Source: Symbiodinium sp. CCMP2592
Lineage: Eukaryota > Sar > Dinophyceae > Suessiales > Symbiodiniaceae
DNA length: 64,000 bases
Assembly (NCBI GenBank): GCA_905221615.1
Contig: CAJNDT010000002.1
Coordinates: forward strand, 1,140,423-1,204,422
Direction: 5' to 3'
The translations under genes and the position numbers were made by a program. Below, piece after piece: positions 21,943 through 32,386 of the stretch. Below the pieces are notes generated by a model that did not search any database, was not told the DNA's origin, and saw only the letters and a program-made list of their open reading frames with translations. Position 1 is the first letter of the stretch. Every line of letters begins with the position of its first letter.

Positions 21943-23148
21943 ATGGCCACCTCCGAGTTGGACTCAGCTGTTGAGTTCAAGCGGCGAGCTTTGCAGCTCG
22001 GGGTTTCGGCCACCAACGTGGATGCCTTGATAAGTGCTGGCTTCACAACGTTTGGGCAGTACGCTTTCAGTGTTCCGTATCAGCCCGGAAATAGCGATGA
22101 GACCCCTTTGATCGATCTCTTCACCACTGTCCTGAGTGGAACACCGGATGCGGGGCAGCTTTCGTGCCTTCGCCGCTTGTTCTGGGAATCTCATGGGCTA
22201 GCCATTCGTGATCTACGGCTCAGGCAGGAGCATGGGGCCGAGACAGTTCTCAAGAAGCTCCCTACGTCGGAGCGAGTTGCTCGGTCCGAGTCCCAGCGAG
22301 CCCGTCTATCAGGATTGACTTGGTCCCCGGAGACAGAGCCTTCGCATCAGTTAGTGGATCGCTTCGTGACCATGGTGGAAGAGCAGACAGTGACTTACAT
22401 TCGACCTGAGCTTTGCACCAGTCGCGCCCTGGAGTCTTTGCAAATCAAGCAGGCCAAGACCTTCGCCCTGGGATCAGACGGCCAACTTCGGGTAGCAACA
22501 AAGGGGGACGACCTTGAATGCTCCACGGCTGGCGAGTGGAAACTTCGCATGGCCCTTCAGAGAAAGGCTCTTGCCATGGACCTTGCTGGCTTGGTGAGCT
22601 TCCAGGTTGCTGAGACTTGGCACACGTACCTCTACACCGTCCGCGAGCGCGAGGTCCCGAAGAGCATGAAGCAAGTCAGCCTTCAACAAATTCTTGATGC
22701 CGATAAGCGCCTTTGGGTCCTTCTTGCAGAAGAAGTTCGAGGGAAGATTGTATCCCGGCCGGGCGGCACGCCAACTTGTGATCCCATCATCGAGCGCCTC
22801 AGCTCCTCAAGCGATGTCCTCTCCTACCTCGTCCCTCAGCCCGAGATTCGAGTTCCTTCAGTTCCTCGGTGGGAACCTTACACCCCCAACAACGGAAAAG
22901 GGAAAGGCAAAGGGAAGGGGAAGGACAAAGGCAAGACGACGACCCCTTCGGACTCGTCGGCGAACATCTCCATCCCAGACGGTGCTCACACGAAGACTGC
23001 GGATGGCAAGCCTCTTTGCTTCCTATACAGCCGCGGCAAGTGTTGGGCCAAGAAGAAGCCCGGACAACGGTGCGCCAAGGGATATCACCTTTGCTGGTTT
23101 TGCCTCAAGGAGCATGCCGGCTGCGATTGCCCGAACAAGGGCAGCTGA
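21943..23148 (+). CDS. Gag-like protein of the DIRS-like element
   Basis: 401 residues from the ATG at 21943, in a favourable CCATGG context. Residues 1-310 are helical with no recognised fold. About residues 320-335 is a Lys/Gly run (GKGKGKGKGKDKGK), and the C-terminus (about 359-397) is a Cys/His cluster (CFLYSRGKC, CAKGYHLCWFCLKEHAGCDC) resembling a zinc-dependent nucleic-acid-binding nucleocapsid tail. The frame ends at TGA 23146-23148 and then stays open, in the same frame, through all of Pol. It probably packages the element RNA. Readthrough would yield a Gag-Pol fusion. Confidence 0.75.
   Translation: MATSELDSAVEFKRRALQLGVSATNVDALISAGFTTFGQYAFSVPYQPGNSDETPLIDLFTTVLSGTPDAGQLSCLRRLFWESHGLAIRDLRLRQEHGAETVLKKLPTSERVARSESQRARLSGLTWSPETEPSHQLVDRFVTMVEEQTVTYIRPELCTSRALESLQIKQAKTFALGSDGQLRVATKGDDLECSTAGEWKLRMALQRKALAMDLAGLVSFQVAETWHTYLYTVREREVPKSMKQVSLQQILDADKRLWVLLAEEVRGKIVSRPGGTPTCDPIIERLSSSSDVLSYLVPQPEIRVPSVPRWEPYTPNNGKGKGKGKGKDKGKTTTPSDSSANISIPDGAHTKTADGKPLCFLYSRGKCWAKKKPGQRCAKGYHLCWFCLKEHAGCDCPNKGS
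23146..23148 (+). promoter_or_regulatory. Candidate readthrough stop codon between Gag and Pol
   Basis: A single TGA followed by CTC separates Gag from Pol in the same frame. No other stop interrupts the frame from 21943 to 27021. Pol has no early in-frame ATG near its start. UGA followed by CUA is the known leaky context in some viruses; TGA CTC is close but not identical. A simple mutation in this copy is the alternative. Confidence 0.5.
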
Positions 23149-26100
23149 CTCAAGGAATCCTCAGATGATCCTGTTAGATCTCGAAGTCCACCTCCTCGGG
23201 AAGGGAGCCAATCTTCTGCCACCGCCGAATCCTTTGCGGAGAGCCTTCTCAAGCTGGATCGGTCAGTGACTGCCGAGGATGTTGTAAAGCTTTTCGATTT
23301 CCTTCCTCAGGAGGTTTATAGTGGGTCTCGGGATCAAGGCAACAGCACCGGTGGGTCCTTTACCACTGGACTCTACTGCAGGGTCAAGGTTTCACTAAGA
23401 CGTAATTCCCAGCTGTACCCGAATTCAACAGCGGTCCTTTGCAAGTTCGTTCGCCAGGTTCATGCCGATCACATTTTCACATCAATCATTCTATTTGACT
23501 CCGTTTCAACTGCCATGCACGTTGATGCTTTGAACGCTCCTTGCGATAACTTGGTAGTCGGTTTGACCGACTTTTCAGGAGGCGATCTTTGGGTCGAATG
23601 GCCCGCTACGGTTCCTCGGAATCCTCACCTCAGGTATGAAACTCGTGAGTTCGATTCAGGTTCGGCCCTCGGGGCCCTCCTTCCAGTGTCACAGCATCCA
23701 GCTCTGTTCTGTGCCAAGCGCTTGCGGCATGAGACCTGTCCTTTTAAGGGTCGTCGGGTTATTCTAGTTGCGTATAGCTTGCAGGCTTCCGATCAAGCCA
23801 GTCCCGAAGATCAGGGAGCCCTGATCGGCTTGGGCTTTCGCCTGCCTGGGCCTGGTGACTTGCAGAACCCTAACCCTAATCCCCCTAGGCTGCTGCATGG
23901 CACGGATGGCGCCCCTCGCGCTTCGGCCTCATTCGCTCAGGTGTTCTCAGGTGATGGGGCTTTGGCCTCAAGCTTCAACAGAATCGGATGGCAGACCATA
24001 GCGATCGATCAACATGTAATTCCGGGGCGACACAAGCACCAGCCCCTTGTTTGTGAGTTGTCGAGTCCCACTGGCCAGGACTTTGCTTTGCATATTCTAG
24101 AGGACTTTGGGCCGACCTTTGTGTACATTCGGCCTCCCTGTCGCACTGCGAACAAAGCCCGTGCCAGGTCATTGCCGTCTTCACACCCAGCAGTTGACAA
24201 GTGCCCGCCTTTGAGGTCACATGACAAGCCCTGGGGTCTTGCAGACCTTAACCCTAGACAGTCGGCACAGGTCCAAGCAGAAAATCGCCTCTTTCGCTTC
24301 TGTGCCAAGGTTCTCGTGTGGGCCCTCGCTAAAGGGGCCTTCGTTTGCATTGAGAACCCTGATGGCTCCCTGTTTTGGAGCTGCCTTGAATCTCTTCCAG
24401 AGTTTCAGTCTTGTCAGGCCTCCCTGGAGGCTTTCTGCGGTGACATGTGCATGCTTGGAGGTTCTAGGCCAGCTTCGATCAGGTTCCTCACCAACATTTC
24501 TGCGCTTCGGTCACTTGTTCACATGTGCCCCGGAGTGGGCGACGAGCACAAGCATGCCCCCTTTGGGTTTTTGTGCAAAAACGAACAACACCCTTCGCAG
24601 TTTGTGCAACTTGTGATCCAGGCTTGTTGTCAGGAGATCTCCTTCACTCCACCTCCTGCCCTGGCTCGGCCAGGAGATGAGGTGCGACAAACACGTAAGT
24701 CTCGTCAGCTTATGCCTGAGTTTTCCAGCATCAAGTGGCTGCGTCGTGACGACTTGCCTAGTTGCCCTCATAAATGCCTCCGGCCGGAGCAGGGGGCCCA
24801 TCGCGGGGCCTTCAGCATTTCTGAGGGGTCTTTTGAGGGTCTCTTGGGTTCGTCGGTTTCTTCTGGTCCTCTTCCTTCTGGGCCCTCTTCGGTGCCCCCT
24901 TCGGTTTCGACTTCGGAGGTTTCTGACAAGATCCCCATAGGCATTTATGCGACTCCCGAGGAGTTCGTGCAGCGAGCTCGTGCTCTTCAACACCCGATGG
25001 CGGGTCCCAGCGTTGTCACGGACTCCTTCAAGAGAGCCCTGTTCGCTAACCTCACTAAAACCCCTGCCGAGGTTGCAAGCTTGAGAGCCTCCTTCCTTGA
25101 GCATGTAACACATTTGACGGAGAAGCTTCGCCCCGATGAGGAGGCTCTACATCGCTCTTTCTCTCCTGAGCTTCAGAAGGTTCTTAAAGGAAAACGACTT
25201 CTCCTCTTTAAGACCTTGCTGGAAGAGTACCGGTACGACGATGTTGGGGTCTGGGAGATGCTTCGGGACGGCCCTTCCTTGACTGGCACTCAGGACCATC
25301 CTCCCTATGCCGATCGTAGTTTTCGCCCAGCAACAGTTAGCACCGAACAGCTAGAGCGTGAATCTTCCTGGAGGCGGAAATTTGTGACCTCCAAAACTTC
25401 TTCACCCCAGGATGCTGCTACTCTGACTTCTCTTGGTGAAGGTGAGGTTTCGGCTGGATTCATTTCGGGACCATATCGAACAGCGGCCGAAGTTACTGAG
25501 GCTTTGGGAAGGCCCGACTGGATTGCAACTCCACGCTTTGTTTTGCTTCAGGGCTCCAAGGCCAAGCCCCGGGTTATCGACGATTGCAAATCTTCGGGTC
25601 TGAACTCATCTTTCTCCTCCACGGAGCGCCTTCGTCTGCAAGACCTCGACTATGTGGTGGCGATGATCAAGCTGGCTGGCAAGATGTCGGGTCGGCACAA
25701 AGTTCGTATGGATCTTTCCACTGGTGATGTGCTCTGTGGTGATCGAGTGCTTCCCTCCGGCTCTGAGTGGCTTGGTCGATGTGTGGATCTAGCCAAAGCC
25801 TACAAGCAGATGGCTGTTCCTCGTTCCCAGCGCCACTTGGTGGTGCTCTGCCACCACGATGAACAAGGACTGCCTCTGTACTACATCTCGGAGTCCCTCC
25901 CCTTCGGGGCTGAGGGGTCGGTGTATGGATTCGTGCGCATGAGCCGAGCACTTTCATTTCTTATGAATGAGGCCATCCTTGTGCCGAGCTCGGTGTACTT
26001 CGACGATTTCCCAGCGATATCTCCCAAGGCTTCGTCAGCATCGGCTACCGCTGCCATTAAATTCTTGCTGTCCGCCCTCGGTTGGAGGTTCTCTACAGAT

Positions 26101-27021
26101 CCAGATAAGGCGCGAGATTTCGATTCCACTTTCGATGTGTTGGGCTGCACCCTTGACTTGTCGGGCCTGGCCGGACCTTTCGGCTTCTTGGAGGTCCGCA
26201 ACAAGCCTCGGCGGATCGAGCACATCACCGAGCTGCTGGACGAGTTGGGCAGCGGCCGGGGTGACTTCCGATTAGTTCCTGTGGTACAGGGTCAGCTCAA
26301 CTTTGCATCGAACTTCGTTCTTGGTCGAGCCGTCGCTCCCCTTTCGCGAGCCCTGAGCTCTTCGAGCTCCGGTGAGATTAAGAGCTTGTGTGAGCGAATT
26401 CGCGATCTCCTGCGAGGGGCTCGTCCGAGGAGAGTGTCGTGGCACTCCCCGGATGCTCCTATTCTTATCTTCACTGATGCTGCTTTCGAGAAGGGGTTAG
26501 CAACCGTTGGCGCCGTCGTCATCGACACGATGGGTGGCCCGGCTTCCATTTATGACGGAGTTCTCCCCTCATCTTTGGTGTCATCGTGGCAACGCTATGA
26601 CAACGAGCAGATCATATGCCAGGCTGAATTGGCCGCAGCAGTCTGCATCCGCCACCGAGAACGCTACCGACTGACCGGCAGAAAATGCATTTACTTCATC
26701 GATAACGAAAGTGCCCGATTCGCGCTCATCCGAGCGGTATCGGGAGTACCCTCGATGCAATCCTTGGCCTCGTCATTTCACACGTGGGATCTGGACCACC
26801 CCCACTATCCTTGGATAGAGAGGGTGCCTTCGACCTCTAACCCAGCCGATCTCCCTTCGAGGGGGCGCATCAACGATTGCATTAGGCTTCTTGACGGACG
26901 ACATGCAGGCAGCTTATGTATGCCGCCGGAGTTGGAAAACTTCGACCCGATGGGCGATTTCAAACCCCTTCGTGATGATGGGCCAACTTCGATACTGGCA
27001 ATAGCTGCTGCAAAAGACTAG
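23149..27021 (+). CDS. Pol: methyltransferase-like domain, reverse transcriptase and RNase H
   Basis: 1290 residues counted from just after the TGA. Residues about 260-430 look like a C5-cytosine methyltransferase fold: motif I VFSGDGALASSF followed by IAID, a PPC tripeptide at 24133-24141, ENP at 24352-24360, then CMLGGSRPASIRFLTN and a C-P-G...H-K-H-A-P-F-G tail. The reverse transcriptase (about 780-1010) has ATPRFVLLQGSKAKPRVIDD, VDLAKAYKQMAV, the SLPFGA motif and catalytic YFDD at 25996-26007. The RNase H part (about 1100-1240) shows IFTDAAFE, CQAELAAA, YFIDNESA and STSNPADLPSRG. No protease or integrase. It copies the element RNA into DNA; the role of the methyltransferase-like part is unknown, and it may be catalytically inactive because motif IV is atypical (YIRPPCRTANKA). 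Translation presumably depends on readthrough from Gag. Confidence 0.85.
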   Translation, partial: LKESSDDPVRSRSPPPREGSQSSATAESFAESLLKLDRSVTAEDVVKLFDFLPQEVYSGSRDQGNSTGGSFTTGLYCRVKVSLRRNSQLYPNSTAVLCKFVRQVHADHIFTSIILFDSVSTAMHVDALNAPCDNLVVGLTDFSGGDLWVEWPATVPRNPHLRYETREFDSGSALGALLPVSQHPALFCAKRLRHETCPFKGRRVILVAYSLQASDQASPEDQGALIGLGFRLPGPGDLQNPNPNPPRLLHGTDGAPRASASFAQVFSGDGALASSFNRIGWQTIAIDQHVIPGRHKHQPLVCELSSPTGQDFALHILEDFGPTFVYIRPPCRTANKARARSLPSSHPAVDKCPPLRSHDKPWGLADLNPRQSAQVQAENRLFRFCAKVLVWALAKGAFVCIENPDGSLFWSCLESLPEFQSCQASLEAFCGDMCMLGGSRPASIRFLTNISALRSLVHMCPGVGDEHKHAPFGFLCKNEQHPSQFVQLVIQACCQEISFTPPPALARPGDEVRQTRKSRQLMPEFSSIKWLRRDDLPSCPHKCLRPEQGAHRGAFSISEGSFEGLLGSSVSSGPLPSGPSSVPPSVSTSEVSDKIPIGIYATPEEFVQRARALQHPMAGPSVVTDSFKRALFANLTKTPAEVASLRASFLEHVTHLTEKLRPDEEALHRSFSPELQKVLKGKRLLLFKTLLEEYRYDDVGVWEMLRDGPSLTGTQDHPPYADRSFRPATVSTEQLERESSWRRKFVTSKTSSPQDAATLTSLGEGEVSAGFISGPYRTAAEVTEALGRPDWIATPRFVLLQGSKAKPRVIDDCKSSGLNSSFSSTERLRLQDLDYVVAMIKLAGKMSGRHKVRMDLSTGDVLCGDRVLPSGSEWLGRCVDLAKAYKQMAVPRSQRHLVVLCHHDEQGLPLYYISESLPFGAEGSVYGFVRMSRALSFLMNEAILVPSSVYFDDFPAISPKASSASATAAIKFLLSALGWRFSTDPDKARDFDSTFDVLGCTLDLSGLAGPFGFLEVRNKPRRIEHITELLDELGSGRGDFRLVPVVQGQLNFASNFVLGRAVAPLSRALSSSSSGEIKSLCERIRDLLRGARPRRVSWHSPDAPILIFTDAAFEKGLATVGAVVIDTMGGPASIYDGVLPSSLVSSWQRYDNEQIICQAELAAAVCIRHRERYRLTGRKCIYFIDNESARFALIRAVSGVPSMQSLASSFHTWDLDHPHYPWIERVPSTSNPADLPSRGRINDCIRLLDGRHAGSLCMPPELENFDPMGDFKPLRDDGPTSILAIAAAKD

Positions 27022-27036
27022 TGCCCGAGTGCCTAT

Positions 27037-27286
27037 GGGGTGCTTTCGGTCGGACACTTCGTCTTGTGCATTCGTGCCCCCACGGGGGGCTGCACACCGT
27101 GTCCTTCAATGCCTGATGCATAGAACTCCAAACGAACTCGATGCATGCCCCGACCGTTGAAAAAGATGTGAGCCGCCTTTGCATCCACTCTCATGTTGTG
27201 CCGACTTGAGCTGTGCATTCGTTAAGACATGTTTGTATGTCAAGTTTAATGGGCTTCGCCCTTAACGCGCTACTTCGCTGGCCCCT
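27037..27286 (+). repeat. Right terminal region of the DIRS-like element
   Basis: About 250 bp nearly identical to 46733-46981. It includes a GC palindrome (GCCCCCACGGGGGGC), GTTGTGCCGACTTGAGCTG and the end CTACTTCGCTGGCCCCT. One substitution (CAATGCC versus CAGTGCC) distinguishes the two loci, which implies recent common origin. Confidence 0.85.
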
Positions 27287-27339
27287 ACCTACGGAACCTT
27301 CTGATACATAATTTTAGGTCTTTGGGTAATTTTTGGTTT

Positions 27340-27482
27340 CCGGGCGAGATGGCGGAAACGTGAAGCCGACTGCGTTTCTTGCTTAAACAGGGTTCTGGTA
27401 GTGTTTTACGGTTATGAATTATAGCGTTTCTTGTTTGGAACGATAGCGTTTCTTGTTCGGAGTGAGTGCGTTTCTTGTATGG
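27340..27482 (+). repeat. GCGTTTCTTG tandem repeat, period about 23 bp
   Basis: The word GCGTTTCTTG recurs at about 27384, 27423, 27446 and 27469, preceded by GGCGGAAACG near 27350. The same word is spaced at about 22 bp at 46198-46320, and a related GGCGGAAAC array with 22-bp sub-period is at 36.7-36.95 kb, so this is a dispersed minisatellite family. From 27482 to 29477 I see no supportable gene; open frames there are short and motif-free. Confidence 0.7.
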
Positions 27483-29477
27483 ACCATTGCCCGCTGGGAG
27501 CTGGCTCTGCACCTCATGCAGGTGTGTACTAACCTCAACTGTGCATGGCTTAGGCCAGCGTGTGTAGCAACCTCTGCATGGATCCTGCAGAATATCGTGG
27601 AGGATTTCCCGCATGTGTTGTGCATATATGTCATATAACCTGAGAACTGCACATAGAATTTTCCACATGTGTTCTGCATGGGTTTAGTCCAGGTGCGCCC
27701 CCGCCTTTGCAATGCCTCTGTTGTTTGCTGCTGTGTACTTCATGTGCTGCAGGCTTGCACAGCTGAAACCTCTGTTTGGACCGATGTGCTCAAGAGTTCC
27801 AGCTTCAAGGTGTGAGTGTTTTGCGCCGTTCTTTTGGAGCTCATGGCTGCTTCTTGTATGAGCAACTGCTCGGCAAGAGGGGTGACACTTGCCCATTCGG
27901 AAGGACTCTTCGTCATTCTTGCCTGATTGATCAGCTTTCTAGCCGGGGTTCTTGGCAATACGCAGGACTCATGCAGATGCCGAACAAGTTCTGGCACTCG
28001 TGCATTCGTGTCCTTTACTCCAGTCAGGACAGCAGATTTTGGTGTTTAAAGGATCGAAGCCCAAACCTTATAAAGCTCTAGAAAACCCTATATATACATA
28101 TATGACCCTAAAATATAAAGCGACTCAAAAATATCAACGGGCTGAGGCTCTATGAAACACGACCCTAAAACCCTCAAAAGGGACTGTAAAATATCAACAG
28201 GGGCTGGGGCTCCGCTGTAAATGTTTTCTGTGTAATCAATCCTGCTACGGGGGCCGTATAGTCATTCGGGTTTATGGTTTTCCGTGGGCTCCGGATTTGT
28301 CGAGGAACTTCCATGTGCTGATGATGCTGTGGAGATGATTGTGCACAATATCCGCCTCGGAGGGATCTGCCTACTCTTCAAACAGATCTTTTCCCAGAAT
28401 GGTGATGTGGCAGTGTAGCCCTGAGCTGCTGAGCATTTCTTTTCGCATCTCGCATCGTGCAGCCGATGCATCCACGAATGATGTGCCTCACAAGGTTCGC
28501 TGATGGAGTTTGATGTTTGATGGGCAAGCTTGGTACTCTCTTGCAGAAGCTAGCAGCTAACCGTAGGTAGATCGACATGCCGGGCTTACCTGGGGGACAC
28601 AAGGCAGCCGGTGCCAGATCTGCAGCTTTGAAAAGCGAGTTATCTATACTGCTGCCACCCTATATGAGATCTTACGAGAATATTTTTCCAAGCAGCTCTA
28701 CTCCCCTCGCAGGCATTGGTTTTGGGCTTCGGTCCATTTTGGAATCGCTTCGGCACTGAACCCTCGACGGAGGCAAGCACATGTAAACAGTTTCCGGCAC
28801 ATAAATCATCAGTTCCCAATGAGACTTCCCTGCCCAGGCCTGTGGCTACGAGCTGGTGCGGCGCTGCACCGAACCTTCGGTCAAGGAACCCATGGATGCT
28901 TGTGTACTCGTAAAAATAGAAGCCGCCATCCATGCATGGTTGTCTGTACCCGTGAATGCACTTCGATGTTCTGTAAACAAGCAAGCTGCAGCAGTTTCTA
29001 AATCCTCTCTATATAGCACCAACCTTGGTCAGGACTCCTGCCCTGTGAGTACGACACCGATCCCAAAATCTTCCAAGAAGGCCAGCGCCATGCAAATACA
29101 CATGTACACATGTATGCATGTATGTTATGTATGCAGACTGTGCCGGACCCTGTGGCAGGCCGTGGGTCGTGGCTTTGCTTTTGGTGTGTGTGGTGTCTCG
29201 GATGCATGCAGATACTGTGAGATAAAGTCGTTTGTGGTTTTGACAATCGATCAGGCTGGGTGGCCTTGGTGCTGGCAGCTGCAGTTCTTCTTTGGACGGA
29301 GGTGTGCCCTCGGACGGAGGTGTGCCCTCGCATGTGTATGGGTGGGAAATTCAGATCTCATGTTGTTGTGCTGTTCGCTTTCTGTCTGCTGTGCATTACG
29401 ACCTCCATCGAAGTGTTTGTCGCAGTCGGTTTTGGGCCAGAGTTGTGACCGGTGTGCTTGTACAGTGCAAAGTGCAC

Positions 29478-32386
29478 ATGGCTGAGCCTTTTGCTGAGCC
29501 TGCAGCGGAGCCGGGAATGGGCGAGGAGGAGGATGGAATCGAGGTGGTGTTGCCACCTGCAGGGCATCTTGCTGAAGCCTGGGACAAGGATCCGCTGATT
29601 AGGCGGCAGATGCGGGACGGCAAGAAGCTTTTGGCTTGGACCAGTCGAGTGACGATTGGTGCCGCAAACCAAGCATCCTTGGTTCTGAACAGAGCCGCCA
29701 TTATGATCGTGATTGATGTCTGGGGCGACATTTGTCGAGAGCCCAAGTCTGTGCCCATCCGCTGGGTGAGGGAAGAGGTGTCTGGATTGAAAGTTTTCAC
29801 CGTAATTTTGTGAGTGTCGTTCAGGTTTGTGAGTTCTATCTAGATTTGTCGAAGCCTGCAGGTGAAGCGGCTCCACGAAATGTTCACGCCGCAGCCAGAC
29901 CCGGTTGATGTGGTGGTAGACCAGTGGGGATGCAAGCGGTTAGTCAGCCTCGCTATCAGACGCTACCGTTCTGGCATCACTTCCTTCAGGGACTGCTGTT
30001 GCTGCTTCTGTGATCCGTGCTTGTGTTATCAAGCAAGTAAACATACATGTGCCTCTTCACATACCCTGCAAGGATGCAAGGATGCAGCCAATGATGGACC
30101 TGATGATCCAGAAATGGGGAGCAACTGGGGAGTTGCCTGTTGATGCAGGCCCAGCCCCTGCTGCTGCCGACGCAGGTGAAGATGCGCCGCCTGATGTTGG
30201 CGATGCTTTGATAGCCCCTCCACCTCCAGCAGCCTACCTGGTTCTTGCAGGCTTGGATTCCGATGATGAAGGTGGTCTGCCTTCAAACCGTTGCTTGGAT
30301 GACTATCCTTTGTGTGAGGATGCAAGTGATACCGAAATGGCCGATGGAGCATTGGAGCTGGGGTCGGACCCCGCACAGGAGCCCAACCAGGTTCTGCAGT
30401 CGGTCCCAGACAAGGGTGATGGTACATTGCTCGATGTCGACTCGGTCCCGGTCCCAGGTTCAACCTCATGTGAAGCCTCCTTGCCCGATCAGGTTGTGCA
30501 GTCGATCCCAGACAGGGGTGATGGTACATTGCTCGGTGCCCATTCGGTCCCGGAGAAAGCTTCTCCACAGGTTGTGCAGTCGGTCCCGGTGGCTATGGAT
30601 GCTGTGGTGGCCAAGAACAATGCTGTCCAGGACAAGCTTGCTCGATTGCAAGCCATCCGGCTGCTTGTCGATATCATTATGAGGTTGTGTGCCAGTTGAC
30701 ATGTGTCACCGTTGCTGGCATGGATTGTTTTTTTAGCAACCACATGCAATCGTATAAGGGCTCGCCTCGCGGAGAAGCGAGCCTCGACTGGCTCGATTGG
30801 CCGGAACTCATGCGCCTTGTCTCGCAGATTGTGGTGCATGCTAGCAAACCATGTAGGCCATGCATGTGTGGACACACATATATGATTGGGCTTAGGCCGA
30901 GCTGGTGATCATGACCCTTCTCGAGTGGAGACGCAACCCTTCATCAATGCTGACCTCATTGCTGGCACGATGTCTAAGTGCCCTTCCTTTGTAGACCTGG
31001 ACTCTCAGCCAGGAAGCACGCCGCACACGACAGCAGAGAAGCCAGCAGCCTTGGAAGATGTGGGAGCTGAATCCCCGCACCCACTTAGAAGGACCCTTTG
31101 CTTTGATAGCGCCGTGTCCAGTGTGTCACCCGAGACCCGGGGCAAGACCCAGCCTACTACAACAGAAGCCGCAGCAGAGCCTCCAGCAGAAGCCCTAGCA
31201 GAGCCGTCAGCAGAAGCCACCGCAGAGCCATCAAAGAAGTCAGCAGAAGCCCCCGCAGAGGCATCAAAGGAAGCCCCAGCAGCGCCGTCTCCAGAAGCCA
31301 CAGCAGAGCTGTCAGCAGAAGCCCCAGCAGAGTCATCAGCAGAAGCCCCAGCAGATCCTGCAGCCCCAGCAATGAAGGCCGTTGACCATGTACCGTGCCG
31401 AGATGTGGAGCCTGACTCAGTGCTCGACTACAAGGCTGGCTTGGCTAAGTCACCTGTGTAAACCCGAGCAGATTGTAAATTAATGACATGCTGTATGTGT
31501 ATTGCAACTCGCTTTGCATTGTCTCCCTGTACAGGGGGCCCCAGAAAGAACTGCCCAGTTCATCAAGAAGCACGTGGAGGGCGAGGAGGATCAGGATGAC
31601 GAGGAGGATGCAGCTGAAACGTCGAAACCACAGCGAGGTCGTGGTAGAGGTGGCAAAGGCAGGGGCAGAGGTGGAAAAGGCCGGGGAAAGGCCCCTGCCA
31701 GCAACAGCAAAAACAAGAAGGGCAAGGGCAAGGGCAAGGGTAAGAAGCCAAATAAGAAGGAGCCTGCAGAGCCACTTGTAACTCCAGCAAAAAAAACAAA
31801 GGAGGCAGATCCTGAAAGCGGAGCAAAGCCGAGCCCGAAGCGAGGCAGGGCCCCATCCAGTGCAGCCAAAGCAGCAGCCAAGAAATCGAAGGTGGAGCCG
31901 GAGCCAGCCGAAGCGCCGCTGGAGCCAGCAGCAAAGCCTAAGCAGACTCCCAAAGCAAAGGCTTCCCCAAAGAAAGCAGCTGTTGCGAAGCCTGCCACCG
32001 CCAAACCTAAAGCAAAGGGTAAGGCAAAGGCTCAGGATGCGAGTGCAGATGGTGATTCTGCTGAGGGTGGCAAGGCTACCTTCGCTTCGAGGAACAAGCC
32101 TAAAGGTGGCAAGGCCCTCCTGCACTGGACGGCCATCCGGGATGCTTTCAACGACCACGTCCGAGATACGATTCTTACTCCGGGCAAACGGGAGGACACG
32201 CATGCAAAGTGTTTGTGATTCAAGCTTCAACTCTCATTATATAGCTGCTTGTGATTGCAGGATCCTTTCTGGGCCATGGTCAAGCCGAAGCTTGCAGAGA
32301 AGCCGGGTGAGACCTACGAGGTATACTTTGCCATGGCTCTGGATTGTGTCGACCAGTTTCGGGCGAGCCTAGAGCAAGAGGGCTGA
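29478..32386 (+). CDS. Gene A: dinoflagellate repeated-family protein, multi-exon
   Basis: Exon 1 starts at ATG 29478 (MAEPFAEPAAEPGMGEEEDG) and ends about 29777 after VPIRWVREE at a GT donor. It encodes a compact helical region (IRRQMRDGKKLLAW, ANQASLVLNRAAIM). Exon 2 begins at 29862 (VKRLHEMFTPQPDPVDVVVD). Exon 3, from about 30073, continues with MMDLMIQKWGATGELPVDAG and then acidic repeats. Later exons are Ala/Glu/Pro-rich (about 30960-31400) and Lys/Ala/Pro-rich with RGRGG motifs (about 31540-32205). The last exon, 32261-32386, encodes FWAMVKPKLAEKP and ends at TGA. I recall this domain order from high-copy Symbiodinium predicted proteins (unverified). Function unknown; the basic low-complexity middle suggests nucleic-acid binding. 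Boundaries of the middle exons are approximate. Confidence 0.55.
30385..30600 (+). repeat. Coding repeat in gene A (SVPDKGDGTLL type)
   Basis: Three degenerate copies of a unit encoding QSVPDKGDGTLLDVDSVP-like text. The third is the most decayed. It stays in frame with the gene A exon. Confidence 0.7.
31160..31370 (+). repeat. AEPSAEA-type coding minisatellite in gene A
   Basis: GCAGAAGCC/GCAGAGCC units encode repeated Ala-Glu-Pro-Ser-Ala-Glu-Ala. The opposite strand is also open as a Leu-rich frame, which is a shadow of the repeat. Confidence 0.8.

Larger units (their letters stand above)
18868..27286 (+). mobile_element. DIRS-like tyrosine-recombinase retroelement (8.4 kb)
   Basis: Boundaries come from comparison with the deletion derivative at 46409-46981. 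The two loci become identical exactly at 18868/46409 and diverge again after 27286/46981. Inside, in order on the plus strand: a non-coding left end, tyrosine recombinase, a 95-bp repeat array, Gag, and Pol (methyltransferase-like, reverse transcriptase, RNase H), then a non-coding right end. No integrase or aspartic protease was seen, as expected for the DIRS order. The recombinase lying upstream of Gag differs from the usual DIRS, Ngaro and PAT layouts, where it is last. No target-site duplication flanks this copy. All three long frames are open apart from one TGA between Gag and Pol, so the copy is probably young. Confidence 0.85.

Noticed and set aside
25667..26549. Minus-strand frames of 85-115 residues inside Pol
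   Set aside because: Antisense shadows of the conserved reverse transcriptase and RNase H region.
31445..32230. Minus-strand Leu/Cys/Phe-rich frame of 261 residues
   Set aside because: Antisense of the Lys/Ala/Pro-rich gene A exon; composition is explained by that exon.
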